NCBI GenBank assembly: GCA_946122785.1
Contig: CAMGYJ010000003.1
Location: forward strand, 27,173,811-27,237,810
DNA: 64,000 nucleotides
From: Linum tenue
Taxonomy: Eukaryota > Streptophyta > Magnoliopsida > Malpighiales > Linaceae
Direction: 5' to 3'
Both the position numbers and the translations under genes were made by a program. Under the pieces are notes generated by a model that was not told the DNA's origin, ran no database searches, and was given only the letters and a program-made list of their open reading frames with translations. Below are positions 34,077 through 45,662 of this stretch, piece by piece (the stretch's first letter is position 1; each line of letters starts with the position of its first letter).

Positions 34077-34752
34077 AAAAAGGTAATTGTTGAGCAGTTG
34101 AGAGTGAGTAATTTTTTGTTGTAGCCAAGAGCACTTTAGGGTTGTGGGTTTGATTTTTGTGGATTAATTTGTTAGGTGCTGCCGTCCGCAGATCTGATGT
34201 TATGGAGAGAGGGAAAGCGGGGAGCCGTAGTCGTAGTCGTAGTCGTGACGACGAGAGAGCAGCTGAAATCCAAGAGGCTTTCGAAACAATGGTTTTATCG
34301 TAGTTGTAGCAGAGTATTCAGAAGTTGAGGGTAGGTTGGTCTGGACGGCGAGTGGGATTTGGAGGTCGGTGACGGTGAGGAGCAGGGGATGCAAACATTT
34401 TTTTGTTTCTCTTAAGGTAATATACGATGGGAGGAACAGGTGAAAAGACATGTTTGATTGGTTGTAACCAAGTATATCAAGTAAATTTGGTAGGTTCCTA
34501 AATCGTGGCCGGTGGCCAAAGACAAGAAACAACTCAAACGACGAAGGTAAGGGCATGAAGAAAACAATATGAGAACACTTAAAAGGCTAAATGAACAAAA
34601 TGTCAATACACCATTAACCATCCAATCAAATTCATCCATCTTGACAACTAACATGCTTTTAGGGTCAAACATATGCATTCAAGTTTAATAACCAAACATT
34701 GATTCAACAAATTACAATTCTTGTGGTTTGGACAATTCATTGAGCTTTTGGT

Positions 34753-35712
34753 GGGCATCTCACCGACAATGACAAGTGTCCCATATGCGAGTCAGAGATC
34801 GAAACTAATGTACATTGTTTGCGAGACTGCAACAAGGTGAAGCAAATTTGTGAGAGAATGGTTCCTCATGAACTTTAGCAACAATTCTTTACTGCATATC
34901 AGGAAAGCTGGCTTGCCAAAAACTTGGAAAGAGATGACGAAGTAGAGGAAACAGGGGAGTGGAATAGCTTTTTATCCCTCATCTACTGGTACATTTGGAA
35001 GCACCGAAATGATTTCATATTCAAAGCTACAAGGCTGTCGAGATCAACTTTGGTCAATTGCATTGTTTCCAAAGCAAAGGACTGGGTTAAGACATGGAGA
35101 TCGGCTACTGATAGGATGAGCTCCTCGCCCAAACCTATGAGGGAAGAAAGGCTTATAGGCTGGAATCTGCCACCTGCCGGATGGTGTAAACTAAATACCG
35201 ATGGGGCAGCTCAGGGCAATCCAAAGCTTATGGCGGCAAGAGGTTGTATCAGGGACAAGGATGGAGAATGGCTTGGAGGTTTTTGCTGCAACATAGGCAC
35301 CGGATCAACCATACTCTCGGAACTTTGGGGCATTCATAAAGGCTTGGAATTAGCGTGTAGAATGGACATCCGTTGCTTGATTGTTGAGACAGACTCCAAA
35401 CTGGCACTGCAATTGATTGACAGCATAACGGATCCGGTTCATCCTCACGCCACCCTTTTAACCATGATTCGCAGGCAGATTGCTCAGAGTTGGATAGTTC
35501 GCTTGGTTCATACATACCGTGAAGGGAACAGAGTCGCGAACTGGCTCTCAAAGCACAGTCTCCTCTATCCCTTTGGTACGCATGAATTAAACGAACTACC
35601 AACTGATCTTGTGAGGCTTTTGAGGGAAGACAACATTGGAACAAGCTTTCCTAGACAAGTCATTGTGGTGTATAGCTTGGTACTCTGTTTGCTTTATTTT
35701 GCTGTTTGGTAG
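34753..35712 (+). pseudogene. LINE RT tail and RNase H, copy B (RNase H frame open)
   Basis: The zf-RVT motif (CPICESEIETNVHCLRDC) is followed by one stop near 34877. From there the frame is open for about 260 codons to 35712, through WYIWKHRNDF to a full type-1 RNase H domain. Acidic positions are D in NTDGAA, E in LSELWGIHKG and D in VETDSK. The fourth, normally the D of VADWLA, is Asn here (VANWLSK). The end, PRQVIVVYSLVLCLLYFAVW, reads into 3' sequence. It is a truncated LINE ORF2, not a standalone gene as far as can be seen, and no RT motif (FADD/YADD) is present. Confidence 0.75.
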
Positions 35713-37639
35713 CAGAGACTCACTGGGGCTGAACTTCGTAGGAGGTTTTGGCGTCCTATGTAGTCTGCTATTTTGTAACCTTAGTTCCTTGGCTTTCCCA
35801 TATTCATGTTAAGCTAAAATCAAGCAAATAATGCCTAGTTGCCTACCAAGGCGTCCAAACCACATATATGCATTCACTCTCATTCAAATTTGAGTCACGT
35901 GACACAAACTTCTCATGCCAAGTCCTAGCCATAAAATGGTTAAATTCTTATTCTCATTCACCCTACATTTCAACCCGTTCAAGGATGACAAGTCCTGGCC
36001 CTAAAATGGTTAAATTCTTACTCTCATTCACCCCATATTTCAACCCGTTCAAGGATTATTCTTTTGATAATGTGGCAAAATAAACCAGAATTTAAGCCTT
36101 TAGGAATTGTCTTGATGATAGTATGTCACTCAAAAAACAATAAAAGATTATTTGGAATAAGAAAATGGAAGTTGTGGGTGCTTTGTGGTCGTTTGCAGTG
36201 GAAAAAATGAAGAAAATGAGGATTTGAAAGTGTGAAATTGGGGAAATAGTGATCTCGATCGGGAACTTCCCCTTTTGTGGCCGATGACGAGTTCACGAGT
36301 ATTTTCAAAGAGTTCACAGTCGTGATCTTTGGAATTGGACATTGATCTTTTGAATCAGGACTTAAGTTCACGGGATTGTGGAGCAAGTTCACGAGAGTGT
36401 AATTCTTCTCGAGCCCGTGATATTTCTACTGTAGGCTAAATGCAATTTTTCACATACAACTTCATGCAAACATTCTATCGACAAGTTATCATCACCAAAT
36501 ACACATTCATACGTATCTTAACCATGTAAGTTTCCATTCACTTTTAATAATGACAAAAGCTTCGCAAAATAAATTTCCAATCATGCAAGTCCATTATTAA
36601 GAGTAGAGAAAAGCGGATGCAAACCGAATGTTGGGGTACCTTCCAACTATTGGGAGTTAAGTGGATAGCACTCTCCCAAACTCAACCCAGAGATTGTTAT
36701 ATGCTCCCTTTGATACAAGCCCCAGTGCCACCCATGAAATCGAGTGGTTGGTGCAAACTCGAAACTCTCAATTGTGAGTGCCTTAAAGCGCTCCCCAATA
36801 TCATATTCCTTTATGATCTGCCCAAGCTTGACACTCTTGCATTCTTTCATTTTGATTTTGCCCTTGAAGTTCGGACTCCATACCTCCAACATGAACTGCA
36901 TTAACTTCTTATTCTTAACATTGTGCTCACTTGAGAATCTTAGCAATTCCTTCATCTTAATTCATAGTGCTTCAATGTTCACCATTTTCTTTGCATCATT
37001 CTTCTTTTCAACATCCCACTCTACCCTTTGCTTGATCTTGTTTACCATATCAATGCACTTAAATTTCGGATGCGAAGGAAGAGCTGGAGTAAAAATAACT
37101 TGTTCACAGTCGAATGCTATGTCCTCCCACTTAAATAGTTTGTGGACGTTGGGAAGTGGGTTGATAGTGTAATGTATATGCTCTTTTCCAACCTCAATGT
37201 GATCCAGTTTCCATCCACATCAATTATAGTCCTTGATGTTGGCAGAAAAGGACCCCCAAGTATAATCAGTGCTTTCATGTCACCCTTCATGTCCATTATA
37301 ACAAAGTCAATTGGGTAGAAAAATGAGCACCCCTTACTAAGACGTTCTCCACAATCTCAATGGATGTCGCTACCAACTGGTTCGCAAAGTGAAATTTCAT
37401 ACTTGTCGGTGTGAGAAGACCTAATCGGGTAGGGTAAAACCCAAATCCGAAGAATTTTTAGTGGGTAGGGGTAAAACTCGAACCCGAATATTGTGGGTAA
37501 TGGATGGACATAGTTTTCTCAATATCCAACCCGAACCCGCCCGATTATACACTTGCATATGTATTTTATCTAGAAATATTCATTATTTTTCTCTAACATA
37601 TTTTATATTTAGCATATAATATAATATTTTCCTGAAATT

Positions 37640-38020
37640 GTGTTGTGGTAATTGATTTCTTCATTCATTGACACAACGAGAGGAGTTCTCTTTTTTCTCT
37701 CGTGAAGCGAGAGTTTCAGAACAAGGGTTCCGACGTTTGGTTTAGGGTTTTTCCCGTCTCTCTAGGTCTCGGCGAGTGATTTTCACTCCTTAAACCTTGT
37801 TTTCTTAGCTGGAGTGTTTAGCCTACAGGGTTAGCTTGATTCTAATCTACCTCCTGCAATTCAGAATCCTGCTTGAGAATTTCATAGGAGCTTTACTTTA
37901 AGCCTCTGGGGTCTCGTTTTGTTCAAAAACCCTAACCTGCCTCAAGCGGTAAAGGGTAAGGGAGCGATTCATTTGTTTTAACACAAAATCTTTTGGTAGT
38001 CTCGAAGTCTACAGGTTACA
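37640..38020 (+). other. Probable 5' UTR of a truncated LINE
   Basis: Pyrimidine-rich leader-like sequence (CTCTTTTTTCTCTCGTG, TTTTCCCGTCTCTCTAGGTC) leads directly to the ATG of the ORF1 relic. A decayed GGTAGGGTAAAACCC-type repeat lies just before, at 37430-37560. Confidence 0.4.
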
Positions 38021-38867
38021 ATGGAAGAAACTACTCATAACAAAAATACTCAAGTCTTGGCGGTAACAGTCAATGAAGAGAAAACGAAAACATTAGAGAA
38101 AGAAGAGATGGCTCTAAGTCTGTAGAGTCAAATTGAGAAAATCAAACTTGTGGATGAAGAACCATTGGTTGTAGAAGATGAAGACATCGATTCAGCTCTC
38201 GTAAAAGTTGTCAGTCTTTCAGGTCTGGTAGAAACCGTATATGAAATCCATGAAAATAGCACTGTCAAAAGCGTGGAACCTGCAATAGAACTTTCAGATA
38301 ACAAATGCGGGTGAACAACTTTTTGGTTTCCAGTTCATGAACAGAAGCGACAAGGACAGGGTGCTCCTAGGAGGACCTTGGCACTTCAAGAATAACTTAC
38401 TTATTTTCAAGCCAACTGACATGTTTCAGAAACCAAGAGTGGATGTGTTCTATATAATGGAGATCTGGATGCAAATATATAACCTCCCAGCGGCTCTACG
38501 AACCACTGAGATGATTCACAAGATTGGATCCACATTTGGAACTCTTAAATTGGTTGATAGTCACATTGAAAATGTCTGGAATGATGTTCTAAGGATACAG
38601 ATTGGTAAGGATATACGCACCCCACTCAAACAGGAATTGAAACTCAATTTAAAACGGACAGTGCAATCCTATGAGGTGAAATATGAGAAGCTCCCTATGT
38701 ATTGTTTTTCTTGTGGTCTAGTGGGACACCCCAAGCTCAAATTCCCTAACCCTCGCTGGTGGAAAGGACCTGGTTGGACCAGAGTACACGTCAATGTATC
38801 TCAAACAAAATATAGTACAACAAATTGGAAAGGGAGGAATCATGGGAGCTCTGGCAGGCATTAAGCT
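38021..38867 (+). pseudogene. LINE ORF1 relic (DUF4283 plus zinc knuckle)
   Basis: An ATG at 38021 opens MEETTHNKNTQVLAV. MALSL, a stop, then KIKLVDEEPLVVEDEDIDSA follows. After a deletion and frame change, the DUF4283 nucleic-acid-binding core appears: FGFQFMNRSDKDRVLLGGPW, then FYIMEIWMQIYNLPAALRT (38300-38500). The zf-CCHC_4 knuckle is CFSCGLVGHPKLKF, with Phe where the last Cys belongs. This is plant L1-type ORF1. The sequence ends near 38860, exactly where the third copy of the duplicated block begins. The usual proline/basic tail and all of ORF2 are missing. Confidence 0.75.
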
Positions 38868-39800
38868 AAAATCAACCAAATATCACCCACCAAGACGTCC
38901 TAACCACATATATGCATTCACAATCATTCAAATTTAAGTCACGTGACACACACTTGTCATGCCAAGTCCTATCCATAAAATGGTTAAATTCTTATTCTCA
39001 TTCAAACCCGTTCAAGGATTACACACACTTGAGACTCTTTAACAATTCCTTCATCTTCTTAGTGCTACAATGTTCACCATTTTCTTGGAATCATTCTTCT
39101 TTTCAACATCCCACTCTACCCTTGGCTTGATCTTGGATACCATATCAATGAACCTAATTTTTAGACGCGATTCACAGTCGACTGCTAACTGATTCACAGT
39201 CGAATGTTATGTCCTCCCACTTAAATAGTTTGTGGAAGTTGGGAAGTGGGAGTCATAGTGTAATGTATATGCCTTTCTCCATTCTTAATGTGATTCAGTT
39301 TCCACCCACATCAATTATAGTCGTTGCGGTTGGCAGAAAAGGACACCCAAGTATAATTAACGCTTTCATGTAACCCTTCATGTCCATTATAACTAATTCA
39401 GTAGGGTAGAAAAATGAATACACCTTGCTAATGTAAGAGTGTGGCATAATATCCATAATAACTAACTCCCAAGAACTCGAGTTATTGGGACCAACTGGTT
39501 TATGACATGGTATCATAGTTGGTTTGCCAAGTGGTCTTGTGTTCGAATCCCCACGACCCCCAATATTAAAAGTTGATTAAAACACAAGGTATGGTGATCG
39601 CCTGTGCAAACTTCAAGCCCATGGGTTGGCTTTCATTTAAGGGGGAGTGTAAAAGAGAGGTATAAGATCCATCATAACCTTCTCCCAACAACTCGAGTTA
39701 TTGGGACCAACTAGTTTATAACAACTAAGATGTTCTGCACAATCTCAATCGATGTCCCCACTGACTGGTTCGCAAAGTAAAATTTCATACTTGTTGGTGT
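38861..39800. repeat. Third partial copy of the duplicated block
   Basis: From TTAAGCTAAAATCAA it follows copy B from about 35809 to about 37420, with large internal deletions (one 70-bp unit instead of two, most of 36080-36930 missing). It ends with the antisense protease piece and the GATGTTCTGCACAATCTCAA stretch matching 37341 onward. It is interrupted by the TRIM at 39432-39723 and is more diverged than A and B are from each other. Confidence 0.75.
39432..39723 (+). mobile_element. TRIM (miniature LTR element), 292 bp
   Basis: Two 76-bp LTRs (39432-39507 and 39648-39723) start TGTAA and end ACA, sharing ACTCGAGTTATTGGGACCAA. The primer-binding site TGGTATCATAG at 39508 fits initiator Met tRNA with one change. 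AAGGGGGAG precedes the 3' LTR. The 140-bp interior is non-coding. The flanks are GCTAA and ACTAA, a 5-bp duplication with one change. The paralogous block has the uninterrupted site CTTACTAAGACG at 37334-37345, which shows the exact insertion point. Confidence 0.88.
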
Positions 39801-41967
39801 GAGAGGACCTAATTCGAGCTCTTAATAGATTCTTATAGGAATTATCTTGAAGTTCATCAATCTTCTGGACTTCTCTAGTTGTTTCATCCAACACGGGTGC
39901 TCATTTTCGAAATAGATCCTCTCAAAAGGTGTTAAGTGAGATGACATTCATAGTTTCTTGACTTCTCCAGGAATTTCTTAGACTTGATGAAGTGAGACTG
40001 AATCAATCAGTCTAACAAATACTTGGCCCACTCCATAGGCCGAGATAACCAAATTATCAAAGAAAAGTAGAGGGGGTCATACAACTGGCTTGGGGGCAAA
40101 GGAGGCAATGGGTAGCACATGGTCCTCTTCGCATGACAAGGACTTTCAAGATTCTCAATGTGCCACAAGAAGGGTGGCATACTTATGACATACATCATCA
40201 ACAACCAACAACTATTGGAGGGATGACAAGGACTCAAAGGAGGAGATTTCTATGTAAGAATGCCAAAGCACGTTAGGGGCAATACTCAGTAATACTTGGT
40301 GGGACGGTTGGACCATCACAACAGAATGATGATGTTCCAACCAGTATCGAGGTGGAAAACTCCATGGCCACAGGTCTCAAAGTCATAGTGACTGATAAGG
40401 GCAAGAATGTCCAAGTCCAAAGTGATGGTAAGACTAAGGAAGGGTTGCAAGATGGAGCAGAAGAGGAAGGTGAACAGTATGATGATGAGATTTATGAGTA
40501 TATTGAGGAAGACATGCTCGAGGATGAACACCCCAACCCCAAGTTTGACAAGAGTAAGAAAGATGATGAAGTAGATGATGCAAAGCCAACTTGTGAAGAA
40601 TCATCCTCTTTAAACAACCATGGTCATATGGTGTATGGTTGGCTTGTTTGGTTTAGTTCATGAACTTGGCAGTGGATGTACACCTTGAGCACGTTGGCTA
40701 TTTCCAAAGCCTATGGAGATCACTGATGCTTGTCACTACTTGCCATATGTAATAAATAAAAGTAGAAAAATATATTGATTGATTAAAAAAGCCAATCATG
40801 GCTATAAAATTACAAAATGCTCAATTATCAAGTTGGAGTTGTTAGACTTGATTAGTGAGGGTATTGCCAAAACTGGTAGTCTTGCCCACTACTCCCTGTG
40901 GAAACCACATCATACTAGATTATAAGTGGGACTGTTGACTCCATAGAGCTCCTACACTCCTTGATGTGTTGTGTACATCATACCACTTATAAACCTTACG
41001 TCCCTTCTCTTTGGGACGTTGGATGACGTAAGCCTTGATACTGTTAGGCCACCAAGATGGCCTAACCATGCCAAACCTTAACTCTTTCTATGGTGTGAAC
41101 CACATCCCTCATGGCAAGACATGGGGGTGATGGTTGGTGGCCTTCACTAATTTGTTGTCATGCATGATGTACAACTGTTGATTGTGCCATAAGTTGGAGG
41201 CGTTCTGGATTTCGCCCACTATTTTCTTGGGTCTATTGTTGTCATTTTGATCTCTTAAAATTGTTCATCTCATGTTTCTACCCCTATAACCTAAACAACT
41301 AGCCGGAACTGAGTCTTCCATCATCTGCTTCATTATGTCTTACCACGCTAATACACTGCTTTCTCCGAGCAACACAGTTAATTGTGTATTGAAGTTTTCT
41401 GCATGGCAATTTTATTCTTTAGCATTGATGAAACTTAGTCAAACAAGTTTTTTTTTTAATTTCAACTAGTTATATTCTTGGCAAGTGTGTTGAACTAGTG
41501 ATTTCAGAAGATGCATGGATTTAAAATGGTAAATCATTTTTCTGTCGTATCTGAAATGCATGGATTTCAAACAAATAGACATATTTTTCATTTACTTTTA
41601 AATGATGCATTTGAAATCTGAGATTTTGGGTGAAACTTTAATGCTCCATTGTAAGTGATTTTCTATTCCTTTTCTGTCCTTGCTTTTTGTTTAGTATTTT
41701 TGATTTTACCTAACTTATGCAACCATCAGTTCTGGTTTAATAATCACAACTTTCAGATAATATATACTTATTTTAAATCCATGCATAATCAAAATGTGTT
41801 TCAAAACATCCTTCTGGACTTTTTTAGATCCAGAATGTGGTTCATTTGTTGGATTGCTGCGCACCAGCGCTCTTACCTAATTATCCATATTTATTTTGTT
41901 TTCGCCCCTTTTTGGTGAATCACGCCTAATTCCCTTCTAATATATGGTGGTAATGCAATTTAATTTT
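39801..41967. other. Unassigned sequence, no gene recognised
   Basis: One modest plus-strand frame at 40364-40663 encodes a very acidic peptide (EEEGEQYDDEIYEYIEEDML) with no family I recognise. It may be retroelement-derived. 40.7-41.9 kb is AT-rich. Earlier exons of the RHD3-like fragment that follows could be here, but I could not find them. Confidence 0.35.
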
Positions 41968-42413
41968 CATGAGGCTCACAAACGAAATAACAATTGGTTA
42001 CTTCCTCCATGGAAAATTGCTGCAATGCTCATCCTTGGTTTCAATGAGTTCATGCTTTTGTTGAAGTAACTCCCTTCCTGATATTTTTCATTGCTTGAAA
42101 GATATCCCCCTCTGTATCTTATTGCTCAATGAACATCTCATATGACATTACGACTTAACAAGAACCCCCTTTACCTAATGGTTCTGTTTGTTGGATACTT
42201 GCTCTCGAAGGCCTTATGGGTACAGCTGTATGTTGCTGGGGAGTTTAGACATGGCCCGGTTAGTCTAAATTATAAATCTTAGAAAATGCAGTCCCTGCCA
42301 GAATTGCATAGTCCAAAAGTAGATTAAACCCGGTAATTTAACATCACTTGGACGTTAATCGATTAGCTTTTTTCCCATTTCTAAAGCGACTCGCTGAAGA
42401 AGCTCAAGGTTAA
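41968..42413 (+). pseudogene. C-terminal fragment of an RHD3/SEY1-like GTPase gene
   Basis: Three pieces match the C-terminus of ROOT HAIR DEFECTIVE 3-type (atlastin-like, ER-shaping) dynamin-family GTPases. 41968-42066 reads HEAHKRNNNWLLPPWKIAAM, then LILGFNEFMLLL. 42163-42257 reads [20 protein letters not shown], then [11 protein letters not shown]. 42378-42413 reads FLKRLAEEAQG and stop. In the family the first two hold the two membrane segments and the third is part of the amphipathic tail. Introns separate the pieces, so this is a genomic copy, not a retroposed cDNA. The middle donor/acceptor pair does not splice cleanly in phase, and the GTPase domain and the expected Ser/Thr-rich tail are absent. 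I call it a truncated pseudogene. Confidence 0.7.
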
Positions 42414-44283
42414 GGCCAGCAGCAACCAACGACATCAAACACCAACAACACAAAAACCATATACAGTAGATTCACATCGTTTCAAGCATGAAAGTTCCAG
42501 TTCGAATCCAACATTCATTGTGATTTCAGAATCTTCTGTATTCTCATCCAATGTCTCGCATTCTGATAGTGGGATGGAGTACTCGAGCCCAAGCCAGATA
42601 CACAGGCGGAGTTAAGGGTGAGGTAGAGCAATCTTGATGTTTCATTGCAGTTACTACTATGTTTGCCTCATTTTTTGAGTGGGCAGACATGTCAAGTGTA
42701 CATCATCTCAGGGGTCGTTTGGATCCATAAATCTGGACAGGGATTTGGGCCAAATCCCGACCCGTCCCAGATTTTGACAAATTCTGTTGTTTGGGCCCAA
42801 CGCAAGATTTTATTCATACGGTTTTAGAAATCCGGCCCACCCCGGAATTAGAAATAACTGGCCTCCCCCATATATTTTGAAACCCGACCCATTTTTTATT
42901 GTTTATGGCCATCGTGCCCTTGCCTATTTTCCCCGACCATAATCTCTGCAAACTCCCAATCTGCCTTGCCCTTCTCTTATCCCCACTCTTCCCTCGGCTC
43001 CTCCTTCTCTTCCGTCCATTGTTCTTCGCCCTCCTTGACCTCACCAAACTCGGCCTCACCAAAGTTTCTTCCGTCACCGATGAATCTGGAAAGAAACGAA
43101 CTTTTCGTCAGAGAAGGCTCTGGTCTGTAAAGAAACAAGCGTGAGCATGGGTGGGAGCTCATCAGAGATGGGCTTGTTGGTGTGGCCCTCTGCTCTTGTT
43201 CATATTCTGGGTTTAATGGTTCTTATTCGTCAATTGGATTTTGGGTTTGAGTGTTCTCGTTTGTCGATTTGATTCTGGGTTTTATGGTTCTTCTTCGTTG
43301 ATTTGGGATTGAAGGGTTCAAGGATTGGATTTCTTCCTCGTAGCACTTGGTTGCTTTGGGTCTCAAAGGTTATGGAATTTAGTTCCATCAGGCAGCAAGA
43401 GCTTCTCGAAGGGTTCTCGAGTTTTTCTGGTTTTCTGTAGGATGGTTATGCTTCGAAATCGGCCGAACAATCGCATCAACTTCAAGGAACCAATCTCTGG
43501 CAAAGCTCGACGACCCTAGCCTTGTTTGGTGGGATGCTTTTATACTTAGCTAGGATTCTGCTTCTCTGCTTCACTAGAGTCGGAATGGAAGACGAAGAGA
43601 AAGAAAAGCCCTCCCTGCTCTACTGCTGCCCAAATCGAAGGCCTTCATCCTCCCGTGACTCTGCTGCAATCCAACGCTTCCCTATTCCAATTCGACCCAG
43701 TCGACGTTGAGAATTGTATGCTCCTCTCTGTCCCCTCTTACCAAGTGAGCAGTAGCGGTGCGAGCAACATTAATCGTTCCGAGGGAGCAACAGCAGTAAG
43801 CGAGCAACAACAGCGATCCTTTCGCCCCGAATCCACCACCAAGAAATCGATCTCCACCACGTAGACGTGGCGCTCACTGTAGTGGTGGCTGACGACTGTG
43901 AGTCTGATGCTGGTTGCCGCCATCAATTACATGCTCGACAATTTAGGATTATGTTGGGTTTGTAAGTAAAAGGGGTTAATAGCATTTTCTGCCCCTGTAC
44001 TATGGCGATGTAACAAACGTGCCCCTGTACTATTATTTTGCACAAAGATGCCCCTATACTATTACATCCTAACTTACCTGCCCTTCCGTTGGAAATTTCG
44101 TTTTCTCGTTTTAAAGGGGGCTGGAAATTACCCAACTACCCCTAACTAATTCAGTCTCACCCGAACACATTCCTTCCCATCGATTCCCATCGATTCTTCC
44201 ACTTCTACCAGACCCTCGAGCTATCAGGCCGACGAGAGAGACTGCCGACGACCCGATCGTCGAGCCTTCCGACGACGGCGAGC

Positions 44284-44497
44284 GAACCAGCTAGTCGGCC
44301 TCCCTTCTGCGACCCTCGAGCAAGCCTTCTCCTTCCCTCCTTCGGAACAGAAGCAAGCCCCCCTCGACAACCGTCTCCCTCCGCCGGAGCAGAGACAGAA
44401 CCAGCTAGTCGGCCTCCCTTCTGCGACCCTCGAGCAAGCCTTCTCCTTCCCTCCGTTGGAACAGAAGCAAGCCCCCCTCGAGGTACATCTTCCTTTC
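44284..44497. repeat. Tandem repeat, ~114-bp period, two units
   Basis: GAACCAGCTAGTCGGCCTCC begins at 44284 and again at 44398. Each unit contains CTCGAGCAAGCCTTCTCC and AACAGAAGCAAGCCCCCCTC. It lies inside the Pack-MULE and opens a repetitive frame on the minus strand that I take to be incidental. Confidence 0.8.
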
Positions 44498-44712
44498 CTA
44501 ATTCTCGCCAATCCAAGAGGTCCAACAATCTGATTGTTTTTTTTACTCTTTCAAACCCTAAGTGTAAGCTAGTTCTTATTGAATTGAATCAATTGGACTG
44601 GGTTTTTTTTAGCATGTTAGGGTTAATTCTGCATGTTACCTTGGTTCACATTGATCTGGTGCAAGTAGAACTGCATAATGTAGTAGAACAGTAGCAGCAG
44701 TGGGCATTTTGG

Positions 44713-44958
44713 TTGGTTGGTTCTTCTGGTGGGCTCGTTTGCTTCTCAGGGCTGGATGGGTTAGCTTTCAAAACTCTGGTCTGTAATCCACTGACACAAA
44801 CCTGGAGGACCCTGCCTAGCATGCATTATAATCACCAAAGGCAGTTGATATTGGTTGTGGATCGTTCAGATAGGTCCTTCAAAGTTATAGCTACCAGTGA
44901 TATTTATGGTGATAAATCTTTGCCAACTGAAGTTTATGATTCAAAGATTGGTTGTTGA
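44713..44958 (+). pseudogene. Captured F-box/kelch-repeat gene fragment
   Basis: An open stretch reads [20 protein letters not shown], then [20 protein letters not shown], and then [20 protein letters not shown] and YDSKIGC before a stop. This closely resembles the first C-terminal segments of F-box/kelch proteins of the UFO/At5g15710-like group (GLVCF..L.......VCNPLT..WR.LP). F-box and remaining kelch blades are missing, and there is no convincing start. It is a transduplicated piece on a MULE. A partial sense transcript could in principle target the parent gene, but nothing here shows expression. Confidence 0.7.
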
Positions 44959-45662
44959 TATTGGTTGGTGATAAAACAGAAAGCTTTGTCGAATCCACCA
45001 ATACTACTTCCCAATACTGCTTCTTCGCCCAACCCAAAAAGCTTGGGAACTGATAGACAAAACAGAAAGCTCGGGCTGTTGCCGCTAAATGACGTCACTG
45101 GAGTTGCCGCTAAAGGACGCCGGAGGACGCTAGTGAAGATGGCGTCGTTGCCGGCGATGTTGTCGAGCGCGGGTCGCTGGAGTACGCCGCAATAAACAGC
45201 GTAATCCCTTTCTAATTCAAACGGGATTTCTTTAGTTTTTTAATTCTTCTGTAATCACTTTCTAATTAAAACAGAATTTCTTAATTAGTTAGGGGTAGTT
45301 GGGTAATTTCCAGCCCCCTTTAACGGCGAGAAAACGAAATTTCCAACGGAAGGGCATGTCAGTTACGATGTAATAGTATAAGGGCATCTTTGTGCAAAAC
45401 AATAGTACAGGGGCACGTTTGTTACATCGCCATAGTACAGGGGCAGAAAATGCTATTAACCCTAAGTAAAAATAAGGAAAAGGAAAAAACAGTAAATTTA
45501 TATTTGTAACTAAAACTTAAATTCTTTGATCACAATTCTGGACAGTTAAACAAACAAGTATTTTATTTAAATCTTGCGTTTTAATTCTTTGGGTTTTTAA
45601 TTGAGGAATTTAGATTCAAATCCTTCAATATTCAAATCCCTTATCCAAATGACCCCTGAACG

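Larger units (their letters stand above)
33155..37338 (+). repeat. Segmental duplication copy B (4184 bp, likely the source)
   Basis: Direct copy of 26321-30574. Its left edge lies just after the His-box exon of the UBP pseudogene, so copy B is in the ancestral place. It carries the last UBP exons, the better LINE RNase H frame and the antisense gypsy piece, and continues without a break into sequence shared with the third copy at 39.7 kb. Confidence 0.88.
43972..45462. mobile_element. Pack-MULE-like element, 1.49 kb, with F-box/kelch piece
   Basis: Terminal inverted repeats of about 180 bp start GGGGTTAATAGCATTTTCTG (left) and GGGTTAATAGCATTTTCTGC (reverse complement of the right). The 9-bp target duplication TAAGTAAAA is perfect (43963-43971 and 45463-45471). 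The interior holds a fragment of an F-box/kelch gene and a GC-rich segment with a 114-bp tandem repeat, but no transposase. This is the classic Pack-MULE layout. Confidence 0.88.
42711..45656. mobile_element. Outer TIR element interrupted by a Pack-MULE
   Basis: The left end GGGGTCGTTTGGATCCATAA and the right end (reverse complement GGGGTCATTTGGATAAGG) are short inverted repeats of the GGGG(T/C)CGTTTGG type common in plant DNA transposons. No clean target duplication (flanks TCA and TGA), so the superfamily is uncertain. About 1.26 kb of the left interior (42.8-43.97 kb) has several short GC-rich frames with no recognisable product. The rest is the nested MULE at 43972-45462. Confidence 0.55.

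Noticed and set aside
44205..44528. Minus-strand repetitive Gly/Arg/Ala protein
   Set aside because: It is produced by the 114-bp tandem repeat inside the Pack-MULE; the frame repeats with the DNA and has no family.
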